From Tretioscincus oriximinensis (taxonomy: Eukaryota > Chordata > Lepidosauria > Squamata > Gymnophthalmidae), in contig JAJVDF010000258.1 of the NCBI GenBank assembly GCA_022410635.1, positions 561,297 through 625,296 on the forward strand: a stretch of DNA of 64,000 bases, in the 5' to 3' direction. A program made the translations under genes and the position numbers. Of the stretch, positions 49,497 through 60,684 are shown one piece after another; the first letter of the stretch is position 1, and every line of letters begins with the position of its first letter. The notes under the pieces are model-generated. The model saw only the letters and a list, made by a program, of their open reading frames with translations, searched no databases and was not told the DNA's origin.

Positions 49497-49644
49497 GCTT
49501 GAAGAAGAACAGAATCTTCTAACCGAATTACAGTATAATTTAAACAAGTTTGTTTTGTGGTTAGATGAAGCAAATAATGTTGTTGGCCTTCCTCTTGAAC
49601 CAGGAAACGAACATCAGTTAAAAGACACTCTTGAAAAAGTGAAG
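49497..49644 (+). CDS. DMD: Dystrophin exon 46 (start of repeat 18)
   Basis: 148 bp between cacacag and gtaatc. The first base completes the split arginine codon, then 49 codons begin LEEEQNLLTELQYNLNKFVL and end LKDTLEKVK. The length equals human exon 46 as remembered. The sequence corresponds to human LEEQKNILSEFQRDLNEFVL..., with the LEPG turn also kept. It forms most of helix A of spectrin-like repeat 18; the conserved helix-A tryptophan is residue 21 (VLWLDE). The exon ends in phase 0. Exons 45 and 46 are individually frame-breaking but together make 108 codons, so they would have to be included or skipped as a pair to keep the frame. Confidence 0.96.
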
Positions 49645-50607
49645 GTAATCACCTTTCAAAACCTGTGCATCCATATCACACCTACCTCATATATTGCCTT
49701 TTTCTTGTACAAATTTTTGACTTTTAGATCTTATTTCAATCCATATTTAAAAGCATCAGAATTCTGACTGAAATAGTTTTGTTTTGCAAACAAACTAAAA
49801 TTTAGATTGTTAATCATATGTAACAATGACAAGAACATAGTTTACTTTTTGCCATTTAATTCAAAATCCTGAAAATTTCTAGGAACAAGATTTGAAGAAT
49901 TAATTGTGCATTACCATAGCAAAGTTGTACAGAATATCGTGGCTATTTCTATATTTGATCTGTTGAAAATGGCTATTGTAGACTATTCCCATCTGGTACA
50001 AGGAGTACTGGTCCATGCTGTTCACTAGCCTATAACTTTAGAGGTTAGGCTTTCTGGTTGAGATTCATCTTTCCCTGCTCAACGTTTGGAGAACGCAAGG
50101 AGAAAACATATACATATTACATACAGATGGAGTGGGCTAGGACAGGGTTGGAAGGACCAATGTCTCTTCACATTTCTGTAGAGTCTCCAAGCCTGCTTAA
50201 AAGCAGTCCACAGAAGGCAAACAAAAAGTGAGGATAGGGAACAGCTCCAATTGCTGGGGAATTGTTTGATGGTTTGTGGTGTACATGTTGTGTTCCCACC
50301 AGCAACAGGGACTGTTCCACAAAGCAAATGCAGAAAGTGCCAATGGAGAGTATTCCATTTGTAAATTCTACTGCACTACATCAAATAAAAGATGCAAATA
50401 ATATAAGATAAATATCAAATCCATACATATTCAAGGTACATCTCAATAACAGCAGACTTAGATTGCTTTACCCCAAAATTTAAAACTTAAAGCTGAATTA
50501 ACGTTTTTTNAAAAAAAATAAGCTTCTTTAAACAAATTAGGGATATCAAAAGATAACTTTTAGGTGGCCTGAAAGTAGCATTTGGAGGCTAACATTCAAT
50601 TTATAAA

Positions 50608-50755
50608 ACCAGGAACAGGATAATTTGATGATCATATGTCACCATCCCCTGAATATAACACAGCATTTTGTTTACAGGGAATCATTATGTTGTTCATACA
50701 AGTAAAACAACAGATTCTCACTAATTTTTATAGCCATAAAATCTAGAATTTGTTG
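50608..50755. repeat. Direct repeat, copy 1 (intron 46)
   Basis: accaggaacaggataatttg, tgatcatatgtcaccat, tacaagtaaaacaacagatt and actaatttttatagccataa match 51702-51845 in the same order and orientation with about 15-20% difference plus small indels. No other copy was seen. It may be a local duplication or an unclassified transposon. Confidence 0.7.
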
Positions 50756-51406
50756 GGCTCTGATTCATGAAGGCTGAAAAATATGTTTCTGCTCACTGCA
50801 ATATTTTTTTAAAAAATAATTCTATTTTTAAACTGTTTGTGTTTGTAATGTGTTTTAAATCTTTTATAGTGATAAACTGTGTTCTAAATTTAAATGAATG
50901 CATGAAAAATGAAATAAATCTTTTGAACTCTAAGTTGACTGTGAAAATATCACCACAAAAAATATAACTAAGGCTTGCCAGGTTCAGAAAGATGAAGCAG
51001 CATACAAACGTCAAGTTGTAGAAAAAGCCTGATAAACTGAGAAAACATTGAAATCATCAGTTTAAATAAGTCACATCCAAGGATCTTGTTGAAAGTATAC
51101 ATTTGGGAACTTCTACCCCTATCTTAAATTGTTACATCCCCATCTAGTTTTTGCAATGCCGGATTGTGAACACTGGCAAACATGAACCAATTAAAACAAT
51201 GCTGTCTGAAGAGATGACATATAGATCTTTGCTCTGTATTTAGAATGAGAAAAAAATGAGACTGGAAGGATAGAATGCCTTCAAAACATCTCTCTTGCCT
51301 TAAAAGACATTAGGAAAATGCAGCTGATGCATGAATAGATGAATTATAAGAATCTATGAACTTATGAAAAGTACGTAGAACGTAATTGTATCCTTCTCTC
51401 TCTCTC

Positions 51407-51410
<4 letters not shown>

Positions 51411-51452
<42 letters not shown>
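51411..51452. repeat. (GT)21 microsatellite
   Basis: 42 uninterrupted bases of GT, preceded by a CT run (51394-51406). It lies in intron 46 about 940 bp before exon 47. The uninterrupted length suggests it is polymorphic. Confidence 0.97.
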
Positions 51453-51458
<6 letters not shown>

Positions 51459-51701
51459 TCAAAATAGAATGGGATGGTGCATTCTATTATCTAAAGAAAA
51501 ATAGACGTGATTCTGTGCTAACCTGAGCACTGGGCCCGCAAGTGTACTAGGAAATTCTGTTTTTAAATGCTGGTGCAGGCTAAAGGTGGTCCTTCCAGAC
51601 CAAGCAGTGTGTAGAAAAGAGGTTTCTTGTACATTTGCTAGTTTATTTATTAATTTACATGATCATATCAAATGTACTAAAACTGTACTTAGTTACAAAT
51701 G

Positions 51702-51845
51702 ACCAGGAACAGGATAATTCGATGATCAGATGTCACTATTCTCTGAATATTATTTTGTAAAAACAAGTTCATTTGTCTTGCTTATACAAGTAAAACAATA
51801 GATTCTGACTAATTTTTATGGCCATAAAACAGTCTAGAAATAGTT
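51702..51845. repeat. Direct repeat, copy 2 (intron 46)
   Basis: gaccaggaacaggataattc, atgatcagatgtcactattc, tacaagtaaaacaatagatt and actaatttttatggccataa pair with copy 1. The two copies are offset by 1.09 kb with the GT tract between them. Confidence 0.7.
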
Positions 51846-52393
51846 TTGTATTTTCTGTCTGTGGTGACTTTTAAGTCATGATTAGAAATCTTAAAATGAT
51901 TCCCATGGATAGAAATTAGAAATGTATTTATGCCACTTCTATTAAATTTACATAAAATGTCATCATCATTTGTCAGCAAACGCTTACATGAATATATGAG
52001 CAACATTTAAATACTGCACTTTAAACTCTTCATTATTGGCATAAATGATCATGATTAGAGGGTGAGAATGGGAATAACACTGCGAAGGGGATATACTTGG
52101 AATTCGCCCTTTACCTCTTCAGATATCCTTGGAGTCTCTGCCTGTTCCAAAGAATCCAATGCGGAGAAAAGAGTCCTTTTAAAAAGTGTGTTCAAGGTGG
52201 CAGGGGGTGGGGGGAGAATCTCTCTCTTTTTCTTGTAGTGTTATTACTTAGACCAAAAGCTGAGGATATTTTGTGCTGAATTGAGCTCTTGAGTCTAGTT
52301 ACTTCAGCTGATAAACTAATCAATAGTGGTAAAGATAAGGGAGCTGAAAATTCTACTACAGTTCATTTTAAATGTTGCATTTGTCTGTTCCAG

Positions 52394-52543
52394 TTAAGAG
52401 TGGAAGAGCTGCCTTTGCACAAGGGAATTGTGAAGCGATTAAATGAAGCTGGAGGAAAATCACTTGGTGGTGCCTCACTGAGCCCTGAAATAAAACGCAA
52501 GCTTGACACAAGGCTGAAGGAAGCAAACCATCGCTGGATAAAG
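52394..52543 (+). CDS. DMD: Dystrophin exon 47 (repeat 18)
   Basis: 150 bp, exactly 50 codons, between gttccag and gttgta. The donor GTTGTA is weaker than the others here. The product begins LRVEELPLHKGIVKRLNEAG and ends NHRWIK. It follows human exon 47 (LLVEELPLRQGILKQLNETG...NLQWIK) in length and sequence as remembered, with about 28 of 50 identical. It supplies helices B and C of spectrin-like repeat 18. The helix-C tryptophan is residue 48. It is symmetrical in phase 0. Its middle (KSLGGASLSPEIKRKLDTR) is the least conserved part. Confidence 0.96.
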
Positions 52544-52789
52544 GTTGTACATGTTACTATGTTCATGGAGAATGAATCTGTAATTTGTTAAATGTGCTCT
52601 AGCATTTTTTTACTGCAGTCAGTTTCTTCCTCTCCTCATCATACAATGAAAATAAAGAGGCATTTAGTAAATACACAAAAAGATATATACTTTGTCACTT
52701 TTTCCAACTATTTATTCATTTAAAATTATTTATATTCCGCTCTTCACCATTGACCCAGAGTGAAGAAAGCCTAGATGAAGAGGTATATT

Positions 52790-53150
52790 TTCACTAGGTG
52801 CCGAAAACTATACAATGTAGGCCCCTTATGAATCTCTAAAGGGAAGCTGTTCCAGAGTGTGTGGGCCACCCCAGAGGAGTCCCTCCTATGTGCCCCTATC
52901 CCCTGCATCTCTGCAAGGGAAGGAACTACGAGAAGGCCTTGTCCTTGAGGTATTAATGCAAAGGCAGGTCTATATGGGAGAAAGCACTCTTTCAGATAGC
53001 CATGTCCCAAATCATTTAGTTAAAACTTTGGCAAAAGGAAATGTGGGATCTTGTTTTGATCTTGCTATTGTCTTTCATTGCCCTGTCAGATGGGAGGGCA
53101 GAATTCTGAGTCAGGCCTGGGCTGTTGTTGATCCCATGATAATATGAAGA
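52790..53150 (-). repeat. Interspersed repeat, probably LINE 3' region
   Basis: aagctgttccagagtgtgtg, ggccaccccagaggagtccc, ggtctatatgggagaaagca and ttcagatagccatgtcccaa resemble a widespread reptile repeat that I recall as dispersed. A possible second fragment is at 43400-43500 (aatcatttagggccttaaaa). An open frame of 80 codons on the minus strand is probably part of the repeat and not a gene. The class is uncertain. Confidence 0.4.
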
Positions 53151-53388
53151 TATCCAGAAAAATGCAAACACCTGTCCCCATTTCCAGCACTGAGCAATAA
53201 TAGAAGCACAGCTTCTGCTTTAGATTATGCAGTTTGGTCTGGAACCGTACTGTCTGCATGGCAGTTCTGTTTTAAACTGGCCCTATCTTATTTCTACAAA
53301 ATGTGCTTTTAATTGTGTTGGTAGATATTTTTAAAAGACAAACCAGAGCTCTGGTTTGAAAAGTGCTACATTTGAAAATATACAAAAA

Positions 53389-53685
53389 CTATGGCTCAGT
53401 TGCTTAGGAGTTGGTGTCTCAGCTGGGAGATCAGGTTTTGGAGCCCTGTGTCAGATGTGGGGAGGGGTGAGCACCTTCCACTAGCATGTAGCTCTAGCCA
53501 AGAATTCGAAAGCAAGAAATGCAAGAAATTGCAACTGATGACAAGTACATAAATGGGAACTACCTTAGCCTGGTGGGGAATAATGAATGGAAGCCTTCAG
53601 GTGAAATATATCCTTGTAAGCCCTTCAGGGGAGAAAAGCGGAGTATAAAAACCGAGTTCTTCTTCTTCTTTACCATTATTAATAA
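53389..53685 (+). mobile_element. tRNA-derived SINE (family B)
   Basis: Begins ggctcagttgcttaggagtt (box A-like), with aggttttggagccctgtgtc (box B region), gcaagaaattgcaactgatg and agcggagtataaaaaccgag, and a ttcttcttcttctt tail. It spans the whole element, with short internal deletions compared with the 57.1-kb copy. Confidence 0.8.
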
Positions 53686-54139
53686 GAGACACATCACCAT
53701 TGGTAAAATTCCGAGCTCTGGGATTGATAGACATGGCAAAGTGGATGGCAGCCTCTGGTAGCCAAAACTGTTGTTGCCACATTCAAATCACGGGTGATGG
53801 CTGTACAACTAGTATAATATATTTGACATATCATCCAGTAAAGCAACTAATCTGTGTCAGATTTTTAAAGAAATTATTTAATAGATTGTATTACTGTGGA
53901 TCATGATTTATATTTAAGTATTCCCGAAAAGGACTCATAAATTCAAAATTGAAAGTAAAACACAACACTTATTCTCAAGGTCAGCACCATGTCATCTGAA
54001 AGCAAATGTTAAATAAACAACTCTTTTATTTTAACATTATCCTTTTCCTTCTTTTATAAGGTAATTTATTGCCTTAGGCACTGTTTTATTACAGTGAGTA
54101 AAGTTTAATTAGGACTTAGACATAAAGCCTTAGCTAGTG

Positions 54140-54375
54140 TTTGATGATTGTCACTAAAAGGTAGCTCACTGACATACAAATTGTGGAGCTGCAAAGACTT
54201 TTAAGAATCCGTAGGCTTGCAAGGAGGTCAAATCTGGAAATCAACCCTGAATTGTCATTGAAAGGACAAATACTGAAGCTGAATTTCAAATACTTTGTCC
54301 ATATAATGAAAAGACAGGAGGCACTGGGAAAGACTCCTGATGCTGGGAAAGCTATTTTCATCCCACCCACCCCCC
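54140..54375 (+). mobile_element. BovB/RTE-like LINE fragment
   Basis: The + strand carries gaaaagacaggaggcactgg, gaaagactcctgatgctggg. Its frame reads LKLNFKYFVHIMKRQEALG, then GKTPDAGKA. These match the end of the BovB/RTE ORF2 (LKLxYFGHIMRR...S-LEKTLMLGK in the neighbouring frame). Only about 60 codons are recognisable. BovB elements are abundant in squamates. Confidence 0.65.
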
Positions 54376-54900
54376 ATCATGTAGAACCTTGCATTTTTTC
54401 TCTATTAAACCCCATTCTGTTACTTTGAGCCCATTGTTCCTGCTTGTCTAGATCTTTNTGAATCCTTTCTTTCTCTTGTTTGGTATTAGCAACCTCTCCT
54501 AGCTTTGACATCAGCAAGTTTGATCAGTTTCCCTTCAATTCCCTCTTCTAAGTCATTTATAAGTATGTGAAACAGCTCTGGACCCAGGAGAGACAGTGGA
54601 AACATTCTTCCAATTGAATGTGCAACCATTTATTACCTCTCTTTGATTACGATCACTGAGCCATTTTTGAATCCATTTAACTGTTGTTTTTTATTTTTTA
54701 ACCAGCTGTTAGATTTATTCAACATCTGATTTACTTTGTATTGCTCCTGCTCCCCCCACCCTTTGTCAAATGCTTTGCTGAAGTCAAGATACACCACATC
54801 TACTGCTTTTTCCTGATTGACTTACTCTTTGACTCTATCATAGAAAGAAATTAGATTAGTCTGCCATGATTGGTTTCTTCCATGTTGGCTCTGGTTAATT
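54376..54900 (-). mobile_element. Old LINE-like repeat, adjoining part of the 29.5-kb element
   Basis: The + strand has gaaccttgcattttttctct, ctttgctgaagtcaagatac, accacatctactgctttttc and tctgccatgattggtttctt, recalling a common amniote repeat. A 90-bp part (54676-54765) recurs inverted at 56222-56315. The class is tentatively CR1-related. Confidence 0.45.
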
Positions 54901-56221
54901 TATTAAATGTATGTATTAAGGAATGCTTAGGTTCAGAGCAGAATTATGGAGCATAGTATAACAGTCTCTAAACAAGTAAAGTTCTCTAAAACAGTTTAAA
55001 AACTAATTTTTAAAAATGTGTTAAACTATGTTAATTCAGTGTTAAACAAGCAACTGGGATAAGAAAGCAAAATAATAAAAAATAAAATGTGTTTGATGAT
55101 ATCAGAAGACACCCAATGTTTTAATGGAAGGCTCTTCTTGAATAGAGTCAAGAGCATTAAAAAGGTTAACCCAAGGTATTTAGGACTTCACAGACCCTTT
55201 CTGCATTTACCTTCAGTCCAGACTAAGAGATCAGGGAAGTCCAATTATCAGTAGAACCATTTAACCAGGTCTATTTGTAGATCAATATGCTCTGATCCAT
55301 AACGCAGAGGCATGTAAATATATATTTCTCCCACGTTGTGCACTAGTGGAGAATCCATTTTGGTGATGTACCACAACATGCCACTGAAATCATCCCCAGA
55401 AGCTCTGAGGCTAGGAAGCTTTAAAGAGTGTAAAGTGTGAATAATGTTATCTTCATTTATTCAAAACAACTATGCATCCATATAGTACGTATTGCATGAA
55501 ATACATATATCCAGTATGACTGTATCAAATCTTTAGGAAGGGGAAGTACTTTTGCATGGTTGCACTTGAGTTTGTATTCCAAAACCTGCATTAGTGGGTA
55601 GGAATAAGTGGATTCAAAATGGCATTTTGAGTTCTTCTGGTTAAGTATATGGTCAAAATAAGAAAATACGTTTCTAAGAATCAAATTATATTTAAAAAGC
55701 CACTATTGTTAACATGTGTATTTCTAATAGGTTTAGTTGGAATTAGAAGGACTGTATATAGTGCAGCCAGAATGAATAACCTAATACACTTGAGACTGCT
55801 ACTCAAGTCACTATCAAAATGGTTTTTAATGTATAAATAATGTGCTGAATGACTTTGTCAGAGATGTGTACCTAGACATATGCCATATGCCCAAAAATCT
55901 CAAGAGGGAAANTATTCTTTTGATTGGGAATTAGCAACTTTTCAAACTTGGTACTCTAAGGTGAAATGTGTTAACATGGCACATTATTTCTATTCTAACA
56001 TGTCCTTTGTGCTCCTAATTAAGTGGTCTGGTTTATGAGACTTTTTTTGTTCATTTGCTAGCAGTTTTGCAAGCATCTCCCACCCCCTCCTTTTTATGCC
56101 ATGACATTAATCTAAGTCACATGACAGCTAAAAATAATTTCCATGACATATAATAGTAGCTTCAAAAACCATTCAGACTTCTACTGGTATCATTAGAATT
56201 AATGGTTCTAGGTAAGCAAAT

Positions 56222-56315
56222 TGAGGGGGGGGGAACCAGGAACAATGCAAAGCAAATCAGATGTTGAATAAATCTAACAGCTGGTTAAAAAATAAAAATA
56301 GTTAAATGCTAACCG
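56222..56315 (+). repeat. Inverted copy of part of the 54.4-54.9 kb repeat
   Basis: caaatcagatgttgaataaa, tctaacagctggttaaaaaa is the reverse complement of 54685-54725 with hardly any change. The flanking G-run and aaccaggaacaatgcaaag also correspond. It could be a separate insertion or a local inverted duplication. Confidence 0.65.
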
Positions 56316-56586
56316 TAAAGTATCTTAAGATAGGTACAAAAGAAATTCTCATCTCCTTGTTCTATATCAATTTACTGGCTATACTAATTTCCAGACCTTT
56401 TCCAAACATCAACATTTTGCCAGAAATAGGGGGGGGGATTTGTTATAAAAAAAGGACAAAAAAATAATGGAACCTCACATGAATTATTATTTACAACTTT
56501 TTGCAAATCTAAGGACATGAAATTAGGAAATGTTGACCATGTGAATGAGAAAAAAATGGGTGACTGTTAAGAAGTACTTCAATCTT

Positions 56587-56860
56587 CTGTTTATTTATTT
56601 TATTGGTTTATTTGTACTTATATCCTACCCTATACCCAAAGGTCTCAGGGTGGCCAACCATAGGGTGGTGCACATAGCTTTTGTTGCTTTTTCCACAACA
56701 GACGCCCTGTGAAGTAGGTGGGGTTGAGAGAGTTCTAAAGAACTGTGACTGGCCCAAGGTCACCCAGCTGGCTTTCATGGAGGAGTGGGGAATCGAACTG
56801 GGAGACTACCAGATTCGAGTCCAACTTTCTAACCACTACACCAAACTGGCTCTGTTTCTC
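56587..56860 (-). mobile_element. Full-length tRNA-derived SINE (family A, Sauria SINE-like)
   Basis: On the minus strand it starts GAGCCAGTTTGGTGTAGTGG. Box A TGGTGTAGTGG is at 56833-56843 and box B GTTCGATTC at 56790-56798; together they form an internal RNA polymerase III promoter. A conserved core follows (TGACCTTGGGCCAGTCACAG, AGGGCGTCTGTTGTGG), then CTGAGACCTTTGGGTATAGG and an AT-rich tail. This order and wording resemble the Sauria SINEs of lepidosaurs, whose 3' ends derive from Bov-B; the name is my inference. Solo tails at 7.0, 12.6, 14.8 and 29.0 kb belong to the same family. Confidence 0.85.
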
Positions 56861-57061
56861 ATGAAGTGATTGTACTAGGCTATACCCATGTTTTTCCAGA
56901 ATTTCCTGATAATCTGGTTTACTGGTTTTAATTGCCTCATTCATAACTTATATATCATATATTCTGGGTTTTGCTCTTCTGTCAGCTCTTGACATGCAAG
57001 ATGTCTTGTCAGCCATTTCCTTTACTGGTTGTCAGAAGGAAATACAGTAGTCCCTCCTCCC

Positions 57062-57345
57062 AATGCAGGCTCGAATGGCTTAATTGCTTAATCAGGTTTC
57101 GAAGCCCTGTGTCAGACATGGGAAGGAGTAAGCACCTTCTCCTAGCCTGCAGCTCTAGCCAATCCAGCTATTTGAAAGCAAGACTTGCAAGAAATTGCAA
57201 CTGACTGGAAGTAGATAAATGGGAACCACCACAGTGTGGTGGGGAAGAAAGAATGTAAGCAAAATACCCTTGTAAGCTGCTTTGAGTCCCTTTGAAAGGT
57301 GAGAAAAGTGGGGTATAAGAACCCAGTTCTTCTTCTTCAAATGCT
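57062..57345 (+). mobile_element. tRNA-derived SINE (family B), best copy
   Basis: Contains a box B-like ggtttcgaagccctgtgtca, ctgcagctctagccaatcca, agcaagacttgcaagaaatt, gggaaccaccacagtgtggt, tgtaagctgctttgagtccc and aaaagtggggtataagaacc, and ends ttcttcttc. Box A is poorly preserved. Copies also lie at 26.1, 30.2, 43.8 and 53.5 kb. Confidence 0.82.
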
Positions 57346-59787
57346 ACTGGATAATTCACTGTCAATAATAGATCCTTGCACCTCTCAACATCACAGTGTC
57401 TTGAAAAAGCTATCCACACATCACAGTCTCTCTGCAGTTACCCTAAACAGTGATTCAACAGTTGGGTGCCCTGGTAAACTGATAATTAATTCTAAAACCA
57501 AAATCTGTTTCTATTACCACTTAGTCTCCATCCAGATGAACTAGTTAATTCTGGTATTTATTTTAAATCTTAAATTGCACAGTTGCATCTTTTTCCTCAC
57601 ATACATCTTGGTCTGTGTTACTGCAGGGAGCATTTATTTTGTAGCTCTGTGAATTCATTGCATGAGCAGCCTCTCAATTGGCTGCTCTTCCCTCCTCTCA
57701 TATGTCAAAGTTCTAGAGTTTGCTCTCAGTTTTCTCCTCCTCCTCCCTGCTCTCATGAGTGCATGTGTTCCTGAGTGCAGACAGGCTTTTTAATGGATAA
57801 ATGCTTTGAAATCTGTACAGCTCTACTATCTGTAAAACCCACAGCAAGGGGGTTTAAACCAAATGATTGCTGAAACCTATATGGCAACATGAGGAAATTC
57901 TTAATACTATAGCAGTTGAAAAATCTCATATGGATGGGGCCTTAGCAAGACAAATAATACAAATTTGATTTGTACAAAGATCCTGTTTTCATGCAGCCAG
58001 AGCAATTCCACATTGTCTAGTATATTAGACAGCAAATGTAGCAGTGCGTAGAAGGGAGGCTTGTCTGGTATCCCAGCCAGTGTGGAATTATTCATAGACT
58101 CATATGAACAATTTTTAAAAATCTGCATAGTAAAAAAAAACAAAAAACTAAAAGATTGATGACAATTGATAAACCCATATCTGAAAGAAAGGGTCACAGT
58201 TTCCTCATCTGATTAAATTATATTTCTCCCAGGACAAAATTGGCTTTTGAATCGCTGAAAGTAGCAGAGGATGATGGAAAATAGTACTTGTAGATGTAAA
58301 AAGAAATCAAAATCTCATGTCATAACCTATTAGTCAAACATAATTCCCTACTCATTTGGGTGACATTTTGTTAAGTAAAGAGGAAATTTTAGTACCCACA
58401 ATAAAATTATGACTGTTTAGCTATGCAAGATTAAGGGACTAAAGATTGTGACAGCATAATTGTAAGACTTGTAACAATAATGAAAATTCTTGTGAAGAAC
58501 TAGGAAAATTTATGTGAAATTAAGACCCTCAGCTATTACCAAACATAGTGTTTAAATCTTCTGAATTATTCATTTCCTAAGACGTCAATTAACTTCACTT
58601 AATTAATTCTTGAACTAACATGCTTAAAGTTCAGATGTCTCAAATATTTTAGATTAATATTTGCCAATTAACCTTACCTAAAGTAGTTCATTGATGTTAA
58701 AATTTATATTAAATATTTTTGTAAAAACTATATAAATATGAAGGGAATATGTGTTACATTTATCATTCTCTGCTTTTCTACCAGCTAAATTGGTCAGCAT
58801 AATTCAGTTTTAAAAGTTAAATTAATTATTTATCCACAGTAACTTCCTGTAACTCACAACTAAAGATCTTACTGATAGTTTTGCAATCTAGAGAAATGTG
58901 CCTGAAGCATGTAAATTGTTCTGCATTACAATAAAAATCACATTGTAATTGGGGGCATTTTCACACTGTGTTGGATCACTCCAGCTGTTGCCAGTGGACA
59001 TCTAAGTATCATTCTGATGCTTATTTTAACTGCCTGATGAAAATGCCAGCAGGCACTTAGTGGTAGTATACTGAATCATCCTATCACATGACATTTACAT
59101 GTGAATGGCTTGGTATAACTGTGGTCTACTGCATGGACTGCTTGCAAACAGTGTTCTATCAAGAGGCATGGCCTCACAATGCAGATCAGCCATTTCAAAG
59201 GCCCCATAGCTTAGTCTACTGAGTCAGTGCAGAAAGCGCAATAGAGCCTGGGAGAATCTGCAATTGTACATTGTCACTTTGCTCTTCAACAAGGGAAGTT
59301 GATGACAGGGAAACATGATTCAGAAGTTACAACTTGTTGATCTGAAAGTCTGGATTTCCTGCCTATTCACACTATTTCACATTACCTGCTAATGGAGAAA
59401 TCTGCAATTTCTTGATTTCATTTAGACTGTGCATATATTAAACTATGCTGTGTCACACACAGTAAGAAAATTAAAGGCACCTTAGAGATGATAATATGAG
59501 ATATTAATGATCTACCCAATCTCCAACTCATATCTGATGTAGTAGCACAGGTGCTTCCAGGGCAGAGAAATCGGGGCATAACCCTGGATGTCCAACCATT
59601 ACAAGGGCTCTCCCGCCCACCCTGGTTCCTGTCTTACATTTTAAAGTTTTCAGCAATGCATAATGAGTCTTCCAGCTGATTACACCACACATGGCGCACT
59701 AACATGCAGTATTCAGTGATCATCCAGGACTCCTTGTGGTGTGCAGGAGACATAATCACCTTGAAGACTCACTGCACATCACTGAGT

Positions 59788-59873
59788 CCAGCAAAGGGGC
59801 TAGCAGCACTTTGAGACTAACTTGAGAAAAGTGGTTGGCATAAGCTTTCGTAGACAGGTCTACTTCTTCAGAT
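59788..59873 (-). mobile_element. Penelope-like terminus running into the gap
   Basis: gtccagcaaaggggctagca, ctttgagactaacttgagaa, aagctttcgtagacaggtct and acttcttcagat are the same terminal unit as at 19.6 kb, including the same truncated start at gtccagc. The sequence stops where the N run begins, so the element body is probably inside the gap. Confidence 0.8.
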
Positions 59874-60226
59874 NNNNNNNNNNNNNNNNNNNNNNNNNNN
59901 NNNNNNNNNNNNNNNNNNNNNNNNNNNNNNNNNNNNNNNNNNNNNNNNNNNNNNNNNNNNNNNNNNNNNNNNNNNNNNNNNNNNNNNNNNNNNNNNNNNN
60001 NNNNNNNNNNNNNNNNNNNNNNNNNNNNNNNNNNNNNNNNNNNNNNNNNNNNNNNNNNNNNNNNNNNNNNNNNNNNNNNNNNNNNNNNNNNNNNNNNNNN
60101 NNNNNNNNNNNNNNNNNNNNNNNNNNNNNNNNNNNNNNNNNNNNNNNNNNNNNNNNNNNNNNNNNNNNNNNNNNNNNNNNNNNNNNNNNNNNNNNNNNNN
60201 NNNNNNNNNNNNNNNNNNNNNNNNNN
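59874..60226. other. Assembly gap (353 N)
   Basis: An uninterrupted run of undetermined bases, followed by one c, a single N and then unique sequence. It lies in intron 47 about 460 bp before exon 48. About 30 further single N positions are scattered through the window, none within the four exons. Confidence 0.99.
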
Positions 60227-60684
60227 CNCATTTTGAAGCATTTACAAGATACCTTTGAAATTAAAATTACCAAATATTCATCATTCTCTTCTTTCTCTGA
60301 TATCAAATTAAAATAATATTTAATGAAGTATGTCCTTCTAATATGCCCTGCCCTCTTAATGAATATTATCTGACATCCTATTGGGGCCAAGGCTGAACTC
60401 AAAGAGTGTACTGTTATTCATACACCGTTGTCATTTCCCCNCAATCTTGAGAAAGTAATCAGTTTATAATCTTACTTAAAACAATGAGATATAAGCACTT
60501 AACAATTTAAACTTTATTGAGTCTGAATGGAATTCAGGTAAAAAAACTTTTGTCTTGAATATATCAATGATCATTGAGATTAAACATTATGAAAATCATA
60601 TTTCTACGTATTTTATGCAAAACAGTCATGTCAGAATGATTTGTGAAACTATATTTTTTCTTCCCCCTCCTTGTTTTTTTAAAG

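Larger units (their letters stand above)
49645..52393 (+). other. DMD: Dystrophin intron 46 (2,749 bp)
   Basis: Starts gtaatc and ends tctgttccag. This is the shortest intron in the window, as it also is in the human gene to my recollection. It contains a GT microsatellite and two copies of a direct repeat. I see nothing else, apart from a purine-rich block near 52200 (ggcagggggtggggggagaa). Confidence 0.9.
52544..60684 (+). other. DMD: Dystrophin intron 47 (about 8.1 kb, with gap)
   Basis: Starts gttgta and ends in a long pyrimidine tract (ttttttcttccccctccttg) and aaag. It includes a 353-base run of N that may not reflect true size. Besides the listed repeats I see nothing recognisable in 54910-56200, 57350-59780 and 60230-60680. 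The human intron is several times longer as I recall. Confidence 0.88.

Noticed and set aside
49497..49767. Open frame running 100+ bp past exon 46 into the intron
   Set aside because: A good donor (AAG|GTAATC) sits at the position expected from the human exon length, so the read-through is not coding.
3830..60441. About 30 isolated N bases, some between T and A runs
   Set aside because: Best explained as consensus uncertainty in the assembly and not a biological signal.
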